Shown here in pieces: positions 1 through 6,175 of a stretch of DNA of 8,160 nt. The number at the start of each line of letters is the position of its first letter. Position 1 is the first letter of the stretch. Made by a program: the position numbers and the translations under genes. The notes beneath the pieces were generated by a model that ran no database searches, was not told the origin of the DNA, and was given only the letters and a program-made list of their open reading frames with translations. Source of the DNA: CAZLYK01 sp964563495 (GTDB lineage: Bacteria > Acidobacteriota > Blastocatellia > RBC074); the NCBI GenBank assembly GCA_964563495.1, contig CAZLYK010000195.1, positions 1-8,160 on the forward strand. Reading direction: 5' to 3'.

Positions 1-20
1 CGACCGCGTCCTCGCGGTCG
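1..20 (-). terminator. Perfect GC hairpin downstream of ribBA, possible terminator
   Basis: CGACCGCG and CGCGGTCG form a perfect 8-bp stem around a 4-base loop. It begins 30 bases past the ribBA stop codon, where an operon terminator would be expected. The bases that would follow it on the minus strand lie outside the window, so no T-tract can be checked and factor-independent termination is unproven. On the plus strand no T-run follows. It could equally be an intergenic palindrome or part of a downstream gene. Confidence 0.4.
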
Positions 21-49
21 CACAAACGTGAAACTTGCGATCATTTTGT

Positions 50-1168
50 CTATTTAAGCGGTATATGGCCGACGATCTCGAGGTCGAACCCTTCGACTGC
101 GTGTAGTTTTGGCGGGCGATTCGAAAGCAGCCGCAACTTTCTCACCCCCAGGTTGTGAAGGATCTGAGCCCCGGCGCCGTAATCACGGACATCCCTCATC
201 GGATCATGTTTAGGCGGAATCGCGGCCGGTTGATTATTGTAGCCGCGCAACTGGTCGGCCAGTCCGACTCCGTGCATCTCCTGTTTCAAGTAGAGGACGA
301 TTCCGCGGCCTTCGCCGCTGATGAACCGGAGTGCGGTCTGCAAATGCTCGCCGTGGTCATCGTGCAAGCTTCCAAAGACGTCGCCCAGGACAGATTGGGT
401 GTGAACGCGAACGAGGATCGGGTCCTCGGGTCGGATCTCACCCATGACCATGGCCAGGTGAACTTCGCCGTTGAGCAGGTTTTCAAAGGCGATGGCACGG
501 AACTCGCCGTGGATCGTCGGGACAAGGGCTTCGGCCACGCGCTGGATGCAGATCTCATTCTGGATGCGATAACGGATCAGGTCCGCGACCGAGATGATTC
601 TGAGGCCATGTTTTTGGGCGAATATTTCCAGCTCGGGCATCCGCGCCATGGCACCGTCCTGATTCATGATCTCGCAGATGACCGCGGCCGGGATGAGCCC
701 GGCGATCCGGGCGAGGTCGACGCTCGCCTCGGTTTGACCGGGGCGCATGAGGACGCCGCCCTTACGCGCACGCAGGGGGAAGATATGCCCGGGCCGCACC
801 AGATCGTGGGCTTTGGATCCGGGATCGACGGCGGTCAGAATTGTCTTCGCGCGATCGGCGGCGGAAATCCCTGTGGTCACGCCGCGCCGGGCCTCGATCG
901 AGACGGTAAAGGCTGTTCCGAAGCTCGAATCGTTCTCTTTCTCAGAGACCTGCAGCGGCAGATTCAGTTTGTCACATCGATCTTCGGTCAGAGGCAGACA
1001 GATCAGGCCGCGCCCCTCGCGCGCCATAAAATTGATAATCTCGGGTGTCACTTTTTCGGCCGCGCAGGCGAGGTCGCCCTCATTTTCCCGATCCTCGTCA
1101 TCGACGATGATGATCACTCGCCCGGCGCGAAATTCCGCGATGGCTTCTTCGATAGTAGCAAGAGACAT
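50..1168 (-). CDS. ribBA: 3,4-dihydroxy-2-butanone 4-phosphate synthase with degenerate GTP cyclohydrolase II-like domain (RibBA/RibBX type)
   Basis: This 372-residue cytoplasmic protein has two domains. The N-terminal RibB domain (about 1-205) makes dihydroxybutanone phosphate from ribulose 5-phosphate for lumazine synthesis. It keeps DDEDRENEGD (23-32), RGVTTGISAADRA (95-107) and ICEIMNQDGAMAR (164-176). The usual GHTEA histidine is Gln here (GQTEA, 144-148), a variant I recall from other RibBA proteins. The C-terminal domain (about 207-372) resembles GTP cyclohydrolase II, keeping GDVFGS (262-267), Tyr310, Asp326 and Arg328. The three zinc cysteines of E. coli RibA (54, 65, 67) align with Ser259, Asp270 and His272, and the usual QEGRGIGL reads QEMHGVGL (296-303). 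The second activity is therefore probably lost, as described for RibBX proteins. The ATG at 1168 gives the conserved N-terminus, with no clear Shine-Dalgarno sequence, 32 bases after ribE. The stop TAG lies in a TTAAATAGAC motif shared with the hemW 3' end. Confidence 0.93.
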   Translation of the reverse strand: MSLATIEEAIAEFRAGRVIIIVDDEDRENEGDLACAAEKVTPEIINFMAREGRGLICLPLTEDRCDKLNLPLQVSEKENDSSFGTAFTVSIEARRGVTTGISAADRAKTILTAVDPGSKAHDLVRPGHIFPLRARKGGVLMRPGQTEASVDLARIAGLIPAAVICEIMNQDGAMARMPELEIFAQKHGLRIISVADLIRYRIQNEICIQRVAEALVPTIHGEFRAIAFENLLNGEVHLAMVMGEIRPEDPILVRVHTQSVLGDVFGSLHDDHGEHLQTALRFISGEGRGIVLYLKQEMHGVGLADQLRGYNNQPAAIPPKHDPMRDVRDYGAGAQILHNLGVRKLRLLSNRPPKLHAVEGFDLEIVGHIPLK

Positions 1169-1200
1169 AGGACCAAAGCCTGGTTTGCCGGCCGGAGAAC

Positions 1201-1845
1201 TCAGTATCCGAGCTCGGCCAATTTCTCGATCGTCAATTCATTCTTCGGCTTCCCGGCGTGTGCCTGGATCATACGCTCGACATATTTGGCGATGATGTCG
1301 ACTTCCAGGTTGACTGCAGCGCCGCTCTCCAGCGAGCTCAGGTTGGTGACATTCCAGGTATGCGGAATGACGGCGATCTCAAAGCGGTTTTGGCCGAGCG
1401 CCGCGACGGTCAGGCTAATGCCGTCGACGGCGATCGAACCCTTCTCGACGATGTAGGGCGCGAACTCCGGCGGAAAACCGATCAGCACCATCCACCCCTC
1501 GCCCTCGCGTCGGGCTTCGATAAATTGGCCCGTGCCGTCGACGTGGCCCTGGACGATATGCCCGCCGAGACGTGACGAGGGCGTGAGCGGTCTTTCCAGG
1601 TTGACGCGTGTTCCCGGGCGCGCCTGTTTCAGGCTGGTCCGGCGCATCGTTTCCGCTGAGACATCGGCGGCGAACCAATCCTGCCCCCGATCGACTACGG
1701 TTAAACAGACGCCATTGACCGCAAGACTGTCCCCAGGTTTGGCGTCGGAGAGAACGGTTGCGGCAGAGACGACCAGCCTCGCCCCATCCCGCGCGGCGGT
1801 AATCCGGGTGATTGCGCCCAGTTCTTCAATTATTCCGGTAAACAT
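1201..1845 (-). CDS. ribE: Riboflavin synthase, alpha chain
   Basis: This 214-residue enzyme catalyses the last step of riboflavin synthesis, the dismutation of two 6,7-dimethyl-8-ribityllumazine molecules to riboflavin and a pyrimidinedione that is recycled. The two lumazine-binding repeats are visible. The first begins with MFTGIIEELG and has AVNGVCLTV at 42-50 with the active-site-region cysteine. The second starts around GGHIVQGHVDGTG (94-106) and has AVDGISLTV at 139-147. The length is normal for the family. The ATG at 1845 is chosen because MFTGIIEE is the near-universal N-terminus. The frame stays open to a TTG at 1884, but those extra 13 codons lie in an intergenic repeat and match nothing in the family. 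No good ribosome binding site precedes 1845. It lies 35 bases after cmk and 32 before ribBA, consistent with one transcript. No FMN riboswitch is seen between these genes. Confidence 0.96.
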   Translation of the reverse strand: MFTGIIEELGAITRITAARDGARLVVSAATVLSDAKPGDSLAVNGVCLTVVDRGQDWFAADVSAETMRRTSLKQARPGTRVNLERPLTPSSRLGGHIVQGHVDGTGQFIEARREGEGWMVLIGFPPEFAPYIVEKGSIAVDGISLTVAALGQNRFEIAVIPHTWNVTNLSSLESGAAVNLEVDIIAKYVERMIQAHAGKPKNELTIEKLAELGY

Positions 1846-1855
1846 AAATTTCAAT

Positions 1856-1896
1856 CTTGTTCGATCATGGAAACATCCGGTCAACCCTGTCTATGC
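1856..1896 (-). repeat. 41-bp half copy of the AATAGACAGGAT repeat, overlapping the cmk stop
   Basis: Read on the minus strand, these 41 bases align without gaps to the arm at 3708-3748, with 29 of 41 identical by hand count. Shared blocks include ATAGAC, GGATGTTT, GAT and AACAAG. The partner arm that would close the palindrome is absent. The copy supplies the last codons of cmk (His-Arg-Gln-Gly), its TGA stop at 1883-1881, and most of the gap before ribE. Confidence 0.65.
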
Positions 1897-2570
1897 AGAT
1901 GTTTGTTAATCATCTCAAGAATTCGCTCTACGACCTGATCGATGCCGAGGTTCGACGAATCCAGGTAGATCGCGTCTTCAGCCTGAACGAGCGGGGATTC
2001 GGCGCGCGTCTTATCCCGGCAGTCACGCTGCTCGATCTCGGTCTTCATCTCGTCGAGCGAGGAGACGGCGACGCCGCGCAAGAGGTCCTCGTCATAACGC
2101 CGCTGCGCGCGAGCCTCGGCTGAAGCATCGAGGTAAATTTTGAGCTCCGCCTGTGGGAAGACTTTTGTCCCGATATCGCGGCCTTCCATGACCACGCCGC
2201 CGGCCCGTCCCATCTCCTGCTGTCTTGCCACGAGCGCGCGCCTGACGGCCGGGATGGTCGAGACCATCGATGCCGCCTGGCCGACCCGGGGAATGGCGAT
2301 CTCTTCGGTAATATCGCGCCCGTCGATCAAAATGCGCAAAGCGTCAACCGGGCCCCTCAAATCGATTCGCGCATCGATGGCGAGCTGCCCGACGCGCTCG
2401 GTGTCATCGAGCGAAATTCCTTGACTCAACGCCTTCCAGGCTATCGCGCGGTACATGGCTCCGGTGTTGATGAAGAGATAATCCAGCCGCCGGGCGAGCC
2501 TTCTCGCGACGGTGCTTTTACCCGCTCCCGCCGGCCCGTCAATCGCGATGATCAGTCTACGGTCATTCAA
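1881..2570 (-). CDS. cmk: Cytidylate kinase (CMP/dCMP kinase)
   Basis: This 229-residue cytoplasmic enzyme phosphorylates CMP and dCMP with ATP, in pyrimidine salvage and nucleotide supply. It has the P-loop GPAGAGKST at 12-20, NTGAMYRA at 35-42 (usually DTGAMYRA), the EGRDIGTKVFP nucleotide-binding segment, and the arginine-rich lid region with QRRYDED and QRDCRDKTRAESPL. The length is typical. The start is an unusual TTG at 2570, nine bases after a good Shine-Dalgarno sequence (GAGGGGG). The ATG four bases further in is out of frame and soon stops, and no upstream ATG, GTG or TTG is available in this frame. The gene starts 31 bases after ltaE and ends 35 bases before ribE. Its last four codons and stop lie in an intergenic repeat (1856-1896), so the very C-terminus (HRQG) may be repeat-derived. 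Confidence 0.95.
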   Translation of the reverse strand: MNDRRLIIAIDGPAGAGKSTVARRLARRLDYLFINTGAMYRAIAWKALSQGISLDDTERVGQLAIDARIDLRGPVDALRILIDGRDITEEIAIPRVGQAASMVSTIPAVRRALVARQQEMGRAGGVVMEGRDIGTKVFPQAELKIYLDASAEARAQRRYDEDLLRGVAVSSLDEMKTEIEQRDCRDKTRAESPLVQAEDAIYLDSSNLGIDQVVERILEMINKHLHRQG

Positions 2571-2601
2571 TGTCTGCTGCCCCCTCAGGCTGAAGGCGGA
2601 C

Positions 2602-3639
2602 TCAGGCTTTTAGAATTTCCGCCGTCATTTTGAGCGTCTGCTCTATATCTTTCCGGTCGACGTCGAAATGGGTGACCATGCGCATTTCGTTGGCGTTGAT
2701 GCCGTTGGCGAGCACGTCGCGCGATTTCAACTCGGAACTGAGTCGAGCGGTTGTCAGGCCGGTTGCGGAGATGTCAAAGATCACGATGTTGGTCTGCACC
2801 CGCTCGGGATCGATTCGCACTCCGCGTATCCCGGCCAGCCCCTCCGCCAGGCGTTGGGCGTGGGCGTGATCTTCCGGTAGAACCTTTGGGGTCTCTTCGA
2901 GGGCGACGAGGCCGGCCGCGGCGAGCACTCCGACCTGGCGCATACCGCCACCGAGCAGTTTGCGCAGGCTGACGGCTTGATCGATCAAAGCCCTTGAGCC
3001 GGCGATGATAGAGCCGACCGGTGCGCCCAGCCCCTTCGATAAACAGAACATGACCGAGTCGAACGGCCGTGCGATCTCGGCGACCGTCGTCTTGAGCGCG
3101 ATCGCCGCATTGAAGATGCGCGCTCCGTCAAGATGGACGGGCAGGCCCAGGGCGTGGGCGCCCGCGCAGATTTCCCCGGCGACGGCGACCGGCATGATCG
3201 CTCCACCGGCCATATTGTGGGTGTTCTCCAGGGCGACGAGCGAGGTCGGGCTGACATAATACGGCCCGCCGTGGTGGATTGCGCCGCGCACCAGGTCCCA
3301 GTCGAGCAGCCCCTCTCTGCCCCTGACCGGACGCAGCGTGACGCCGGAGATGACGGCCGAAGCGCCCATTTCGTAATTGAAGATGTGACTGCGCTCTTCA
3401 AGGACGACCTCCGTCCCGGGGCGAGTCTGCAGCTTGACGCAGATCTGGTTGCCCATCGTCCCCGAAGGCACGAATAGAGCCGCCTGCTTGTCGATTATGT
3501 TCGCTGCCCGTTCCTGCAGCCGGTTGACGGTCGGGTCTTCCAGGTAAACGTCGTCGCCGACCTCGGCCTCGGCCATCGCCCGGCGCATGGCGGGTGTCGG
3601 TTTGGTGACCGTATCGCTTCTCAGGTCGATCAATCTCAT
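2602..3639 (-). CDS. ltaE: Low-specificity L-threonine aldolase (PLP-dependent)
   Basis: This 345-residue, fold-type I PLP enzyme splits L-threonine or L-allo-threonine to glycine and acetaldehyde. It shows the family start LIDLRSDTVTKPTPAMRRAM (3-22), GDDVY (28-32), SGTMGNQ (59-65), His85 in ERSHIFNYE for stacking on the cofactor ring, ENTHNMAGG (138-146), HLDGARIFNAA (169-179) with Asp171 for the pyridine nitrogen, and the Schiff-base Lys202 in CLSKGLGAPVGS. All key residues appear intact. The ATG at 3639 sits directly at the conserved N-terminus, with a close GGGAGAG just before it. The frame runs open to 3699, but that extension lies in the palindromic repeat and is rejected. It is separated from hemW by 107 bases filled mostly by this repeat, so it may have its own transcript. 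Substrate range cannot be read from sequence. Confidence 0.94.
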   Translation of the reverse strand: MRLIDLRSDTVTKPTPAMRRAMAEAEVGDDVYLEDPTVNRLQERAANIIDKQAALFVPSGTMGNQICVKLQTRPGTEVVLEERSHIFNYEMGASAVISGVTLRPVRGREGLLDWDLVRGAIHHGGPYYVSPTSLVALENTHNMAGGAIMPVAVAGEICAGAHALGLPVHLDGARIFNAAIALKTTVAEIARPFDSVMFCLSKGLGAPVGSIIAGSRALIDQAVSLRKLLGGGMRQVGVLAAAGLVALEETPKVLPEDHAHAQRLAEGLAGIRGVRIDPERVQTNIVIFDISATGLTTARLSSELKSRDVLANGINANEMRMVTHFDVDRKDIEQTLKMTAEILKA

Positions 3640-3659
3640 CTCTCCCAATCCTCTTCTGG

Positions 3660-3748
3660 AAATAGACAGGATAAACATGATTTTTTCAGGATTAGACAAG
3701 ACATGAGCTTGTTTAATCGGGCAAACATCCTGTTAGTCCCGTCTATTT
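3660..3748. repeat. 89-bp near-palindromic intergenic element
   Basis: Two 41-base arms (3660-3700 and 3708-3748) are inverted copies with 32 of 41 positions matching by hand count, around the 7-base loop ACATGAG (3701-3707). The termini are AAATAGAC and its complement. The left arm itself holds CAGGAT-like hexamers at 3667, 3676, 3687 and 3697, about one per helical turn. The element is AT-rich compared with the genes, overlaps the hemW TAA stop (3749-3747) and fills most of the hemW-ltaE gap. Transcribed, it would fold into a long hairpin that could stabilise or end the hemW message. No transposase or clear target duplication is seen. Confidence 0.75.
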
Positions 3749-4889
3749 AAACAAAAGCCGCAAAGACTTCGTTGGCCAGCACCGTGCCGGAGCGGGAAAT
3801 GCGGAGTCGATCGCCGTTCAATTCGATCAAACCCGCTTCGTGTAAGCGGTCGAGCTGGTCGTGATATCTCTCCAGGACTTTGACGCCAAAGCGCATCTCG
3901 TGCTCGCGCAGGTCGACGCCTTCCTTCAACCTCAGCTTGAGAAAGAGCGATTCGCTTTGGCGATCGTCGTCGTCCAGTTCGAGGCGTTCGGCGAGGGGCG
4001 ATTCGCCCCGCTCGATATGACTGAGATATTCGTGGATGTTGCGCGTATTCGACCAGCGTGCGCGGCCGTCATAGCCGGCGGCCGAGACCCCAAAGCCCCA
4101 ATACGGCGCCCCCGTCCAGTATTTCAAATTATGTCTTGATTCGAACCCGGGCCGAGCCCAGTTGGAGATTTCGTAATGATCGTAACCGCGCCCGGCGGCC
4201 TGATCCATGAGCGCAAAATACATCTCGACGGTCAGGTCGTCGTCGATCGCGCGCAGCTCTCCGCGCTCTATCCGATGAAGCAGCGGAGCGTCTTTGTAGA
4301 GTTCCAAAAGATAGACCGAGAGATGATCCGGCGCGAGCGCGAAAGTCTCGCTCAGATTGCGGCGCCAGGTCTCGATCTTCTGCCCGGGCAATCCGGCGAT
4401 CAGATCGATGCTCAGATTGGCGAATCCGGCGGCGCGGGCAGTGCAGATGGCCTCGCGCGCCTCCTCTGATGTATGAGTCCGGCCGATCATCTGCAGCTCT
4501 GCGTCATCGAATGATTGCACACCGAAGCTCAGCCGGTTGAACCCGCTCGCGCGCAGGTCCTCAAGAAAGCGCCGCGAGACCGACCCCGGGTTGGCCTCTA
4601 CCGTGATTTCGGCATCCGGCGCGAGGTCAAACCTGCTGCGACAGAGCTCGATCAGGCTCGACAGCTGCTCAATTGAGAGAGTAGTCGGCGTGCCGCCGCC
4701 GAAATAGATCGTATCGACCGATCGCATCGAAGCCCGGTCGGGCGACGCTGCGCGCCTGATCTCTTCACCGATCGCGTAGACGTATCGGCGCGCGAGCTCC
4801 GCCTCGTATCCGCCGGTCGCGAAATTGCAGTAATGGCATCGCGTCGCACAGAATGGGATGTGAATGTAGATTCCTGCCGGGTCGTTCAT
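3747..4889 (-). CDS. hemW: Heme chaperone HemW (radical SAM, HemN-like)
   Basis: This 380-residue protein belongs to the HemN-like radical SAM family that binds heme and delivers it to target proteins. Such genes are often misannotated as oxygen-independent coproporphyrinogen III oxidase. The iron-sulfur motif is CATRCHYCNF (14-23), CX3CX2C with Phe in the fourth position. That is the HemW pattern, as true HemN has a fourth cysteine. Further motifs are YFGGGTPT (62-69), EANPGS, RLSFGVQSF, DLIAGLPGQ, HYEISNWA and the C-terminal HNLKYWTGAPYWGFGVSAAGY region typical of HemW. The ATG at 4889 is chosen because IYIHIPFC normally lies near the N-terminus. The open frame reaches 5627, but the extra 246 codons are antisense to the neighbouring membrane gene. 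No Shine-Dalgarno sequence is seen. A TATACT eleven bases upstream suggests a possible near-leaderless start. The stop overlaps the palindromic repeat. Confidence 0.95.
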   Translation of the reverse strand: MNDPAGIYIHIPFCATRCHYCNFATGGYEAELARRYVYAIGEEIRRAASPDRASMRSVDTIYFGGGTPTTLSIEQLSSLIELCRSRFDLAPDAEITVEANPGSVSRRFLEDLRASGFNRLSFGVQSFDDAELQMIGRTHTSEEAREAICTARAAGFANLSIDLIAGLPGQKIETWRRNLSETFALAPDHLSVYLLELYKDAPLLHRIERGELRAIDDDLTVEMYFALMDQAAGRGYDHYEISNWARPGFESRHNLKYWTGAPYWGFGVSAAGYDGRARWSNTRNIHEYLSHIERGESPLAERLELDDDDRQSESLFLKLRLKEGVDLREHEMRFGVKVLERYHDQLDRLHEAGLIELNGDRLRISRSGTVLANEVFAAFV

Positions 4890-4899
4890 AAAGAACGTC

Positions 4900-4905
4900 A
4901 GTATA
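4900..4905 (-). promoter_or_regulatory. Possible -10 box for hemW
   Basis: The minus strand reads TATACT, five of six matches to TATAAT, with its last base eleven bases upstream of the first base of the hemW ATG at 4889. Transcription would begin about four bases before the ATG, giving a nearly leaderless message, in line with the missing Shine-Dalgarno sequence. No convincing -35 box stands 16-18 bases further up, where repeat sequence lies. A chance match is quite possible. Confidence 0.27.
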
Positions 4906-4916
4906 ACATGCCGGGA

Positions 4917-4956
4917 GAATAGACAGGATTGACAGGATTTTTCTACCGCCTCTATT
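4917..4956. repeat. Short copy of the AATAGACAGGAT repeat
   Basis: AATAGACAGGAT followed by TGACAGGATTTTT matches the left end of the 3660-3748 element (18 of the first 22 positions by hand). CAGGAT occurs twice, nine bases apart. The far end (4946-4956, reading ...CTCTATT) is an imperfect inverted copy of the first bases, so this may be a shortened palindrome. It fills more than half of the 71-base gap between the membrane protein stop at 4961 and hemW. Confidence 0.65.
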
Positions 4957-4960
4957 TTTC

Positions 4961-6175
4961 TCACGGAATCCAGAGAATTTTGCAGACATAGAAGAGCGTC
5001 ATGGCGAACAGCCAGGCCAGGCCGGCGATCGTGATCAGCGCGTTGATCGCCGTCTTTCGTCCCCAGACAGCCGCCGCGATCACCAATGGAAACGCCAGCA
5101 GGCAGTGGCGAGGCAGCCCCATATACGAATAGGGCTGGCCGGTAGTAAGCGAGAAGCTCGCCAAAACGACCACCAGCGAGTAGAGCAGGTAGGACATTCT
5201 CAAAGTTTTGAGCCGGCGCCAGCCGGCGATCAGCAACACCAGATAGACGCCGCCGGAAATGAGATCGATTAGATTGGCCGAATTGGGATTTGAAGCGGCG
5301 ATGTAGATGGCCTTCCAGGGCATGACCAGGCTTTGCTCGGTCACCAGTTTCGTGGCGTTCCGGCTGATCAATAAGCCGTAAATCAGCGTGTTCGGTCTGG
5401 AGGGATCTATCGCTATGTCGCCAAGCACGAGGCCGCGATAGACGATCCATAATAGAAGACCCACCGGCGTCAAGAGCAAACCGATCAGATCGGCCTTTCT
5501 CTGAAGCAGGCTTCGCCAGTTTTTTCCCGCCGATTCCCAAACCTCCCAAACCAGCGGCAGGAGCAGGAAGATGCCCTGCTGTCTGGTCAGAGCGGCGAGT
5601 CCGCCGGCTGCGCCCGCCAGCCACCACCTGCCTCGCCGCGCCATGAGAAAAGCCAGCCCACTGCAGAGCAGAAAGAGCGATTCGGTGTATGGCGCAAAGA
5701 GAATGAATGCGCCTGGCAAGAGCGTGAAATAGAAGACCGCCCGGTGTGCTTCGCGCGTCGAGAGGTCGATTCGAATCAGGTGGAAGAGGCAGAGCAGAAA
5801 GAGCAGTGCGCAGATGTTACCAACCAGGAAAAACCCCAATTCATAACGACCTCCCGTCATGAAACCGGCGATTCGGCCGAGGAGCGGAAATAGAGGATGA
5901 AATGTCAGTGTCCCGTCCTCTGCTTGGTAGCCATGTGATGCGATCTTGAGAAAATATTCGAGATCCCAGCGATTCCACGGACCGAGCGTAATTCTGGCCA
6001 GCCAGTCAAGGGGCGGCCGGCTCGGCGGCCAGATCGGCACACTCTGTTCGAGCGGTGTGCGCGGATATTGAGCCGAGCAGAACAAAGCCCAGGCCGACAG
6101 CCAGATCCGTGTGACCAGCCAGAAGGTCAGGATTCTACGCCAATCTAAAGCCGGCTCTCTCTCAGATCCCATCAT
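4961..6175 (-). CDS. PIG-V/Gpi18-like integral membrane mannosyltransferase (GT-C type)
   Basis: This 404-residue polytopic membrane protein has roughly nine or ten hydrophobic segments. Its motifs match the PIG-V/Gpi18 family, whose eukaryotic members add mannose from a lipid-linked donor during GPI anchor synthesis: RWDLEYFLKIASHGY at 69-83, with acidic residues in the first large loop as in GT-C enzymes, FHPLFPLLGR at 92-101, APYTESLFLL at 161-170, LTRQQGI at 196-202 and PRHCLLAFPL at 355-364. Bacteria lack GPI anchors, so the acceptor here is unknown. Transfer of a sugar from a polyprenyl phosphate donor to an outside glycan, lipid or protein is the likely role. Two ATG codons in tandem open the gene. 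The first, at 6175, overlaps the end of the upstream membrane gene by 14 bases, so translation is probably coupled, and the two products may act together. The Shine-Dalgarno sequence is weak. Confidence 0.82.
   Translation of the reverse strand: MMGSEREPALDWRRILTFWLVTRIWLSAWALFCSAQYPRTPLEQSVPIWPPSRPPLDWLARITLGPWNRWDLEYFLKIASHGYQAEDGTLTFHPLFPLLGRIAGFMTGGRYELGFFLVGNICALLFLLCLFHLIRIDLSTREAHRAVFYFTLLPGAFILFAPYTESLFLLCSGLAFLMARRGRWWLAGAAGGLAALTRQQGIFLLLPLVWEVWESAGKNWRSLLQRKADLIGLLLTPVGLLLWIVYRGLVLGDIAIDPSRPNTLIYGLLISRNATKLVTEQSLVMPWKAIYIAASNPNSANLIDLISGGVYLVLLIAGWRRLKTLRMSYLLYSLVVVLASFSLTTGQPYSYMGLPRHCLLAFPLVIAAAVWGRKTAINALITIAGLAWLFAMTLFYVCKILWIP

Noticed and set aside
1169..1200. FMN riboswitch or promoter before ribBA
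   Set aside because: The gap is only 32 bases, far too short for an FMN aptamer. The conserved riboswitch segments were not seen before ribE either.
155..1456. 433-codon open frame on the plus strand
   Set aside because: It runs antisense to ribBA and ribE, and its product resembles no family I know. Open antisense frames are common opposite GC-rich genes.
1846..1884. 13-codon N-terminal extension of riboflavin synthase from a TTG
   Set aside because: The family starts at MFTGIIEE, and the extra codons fall in a repeat shared with another intergenic gap.
2584..2608. Repeat of CTCAGGC between cmk and ltaE
   Set aside because: Two 7-base copies 17 bases apart, partly in the ltaE coding end, are easily explained by chance.
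3640..3699. 20-codon N-terminal extension of threonine aldolase
   Set aside because: It translates the palindromic repeat, and the family start is at LIDLRSDT.
4890..5627. N-terminal extension of HemW by 246 codons
   Set aside because: The extension is antisense-frame sequence over the same strand's membrane gene, is low in recognisable motifs, and HemW proteins begin just before IYIHIPFC.
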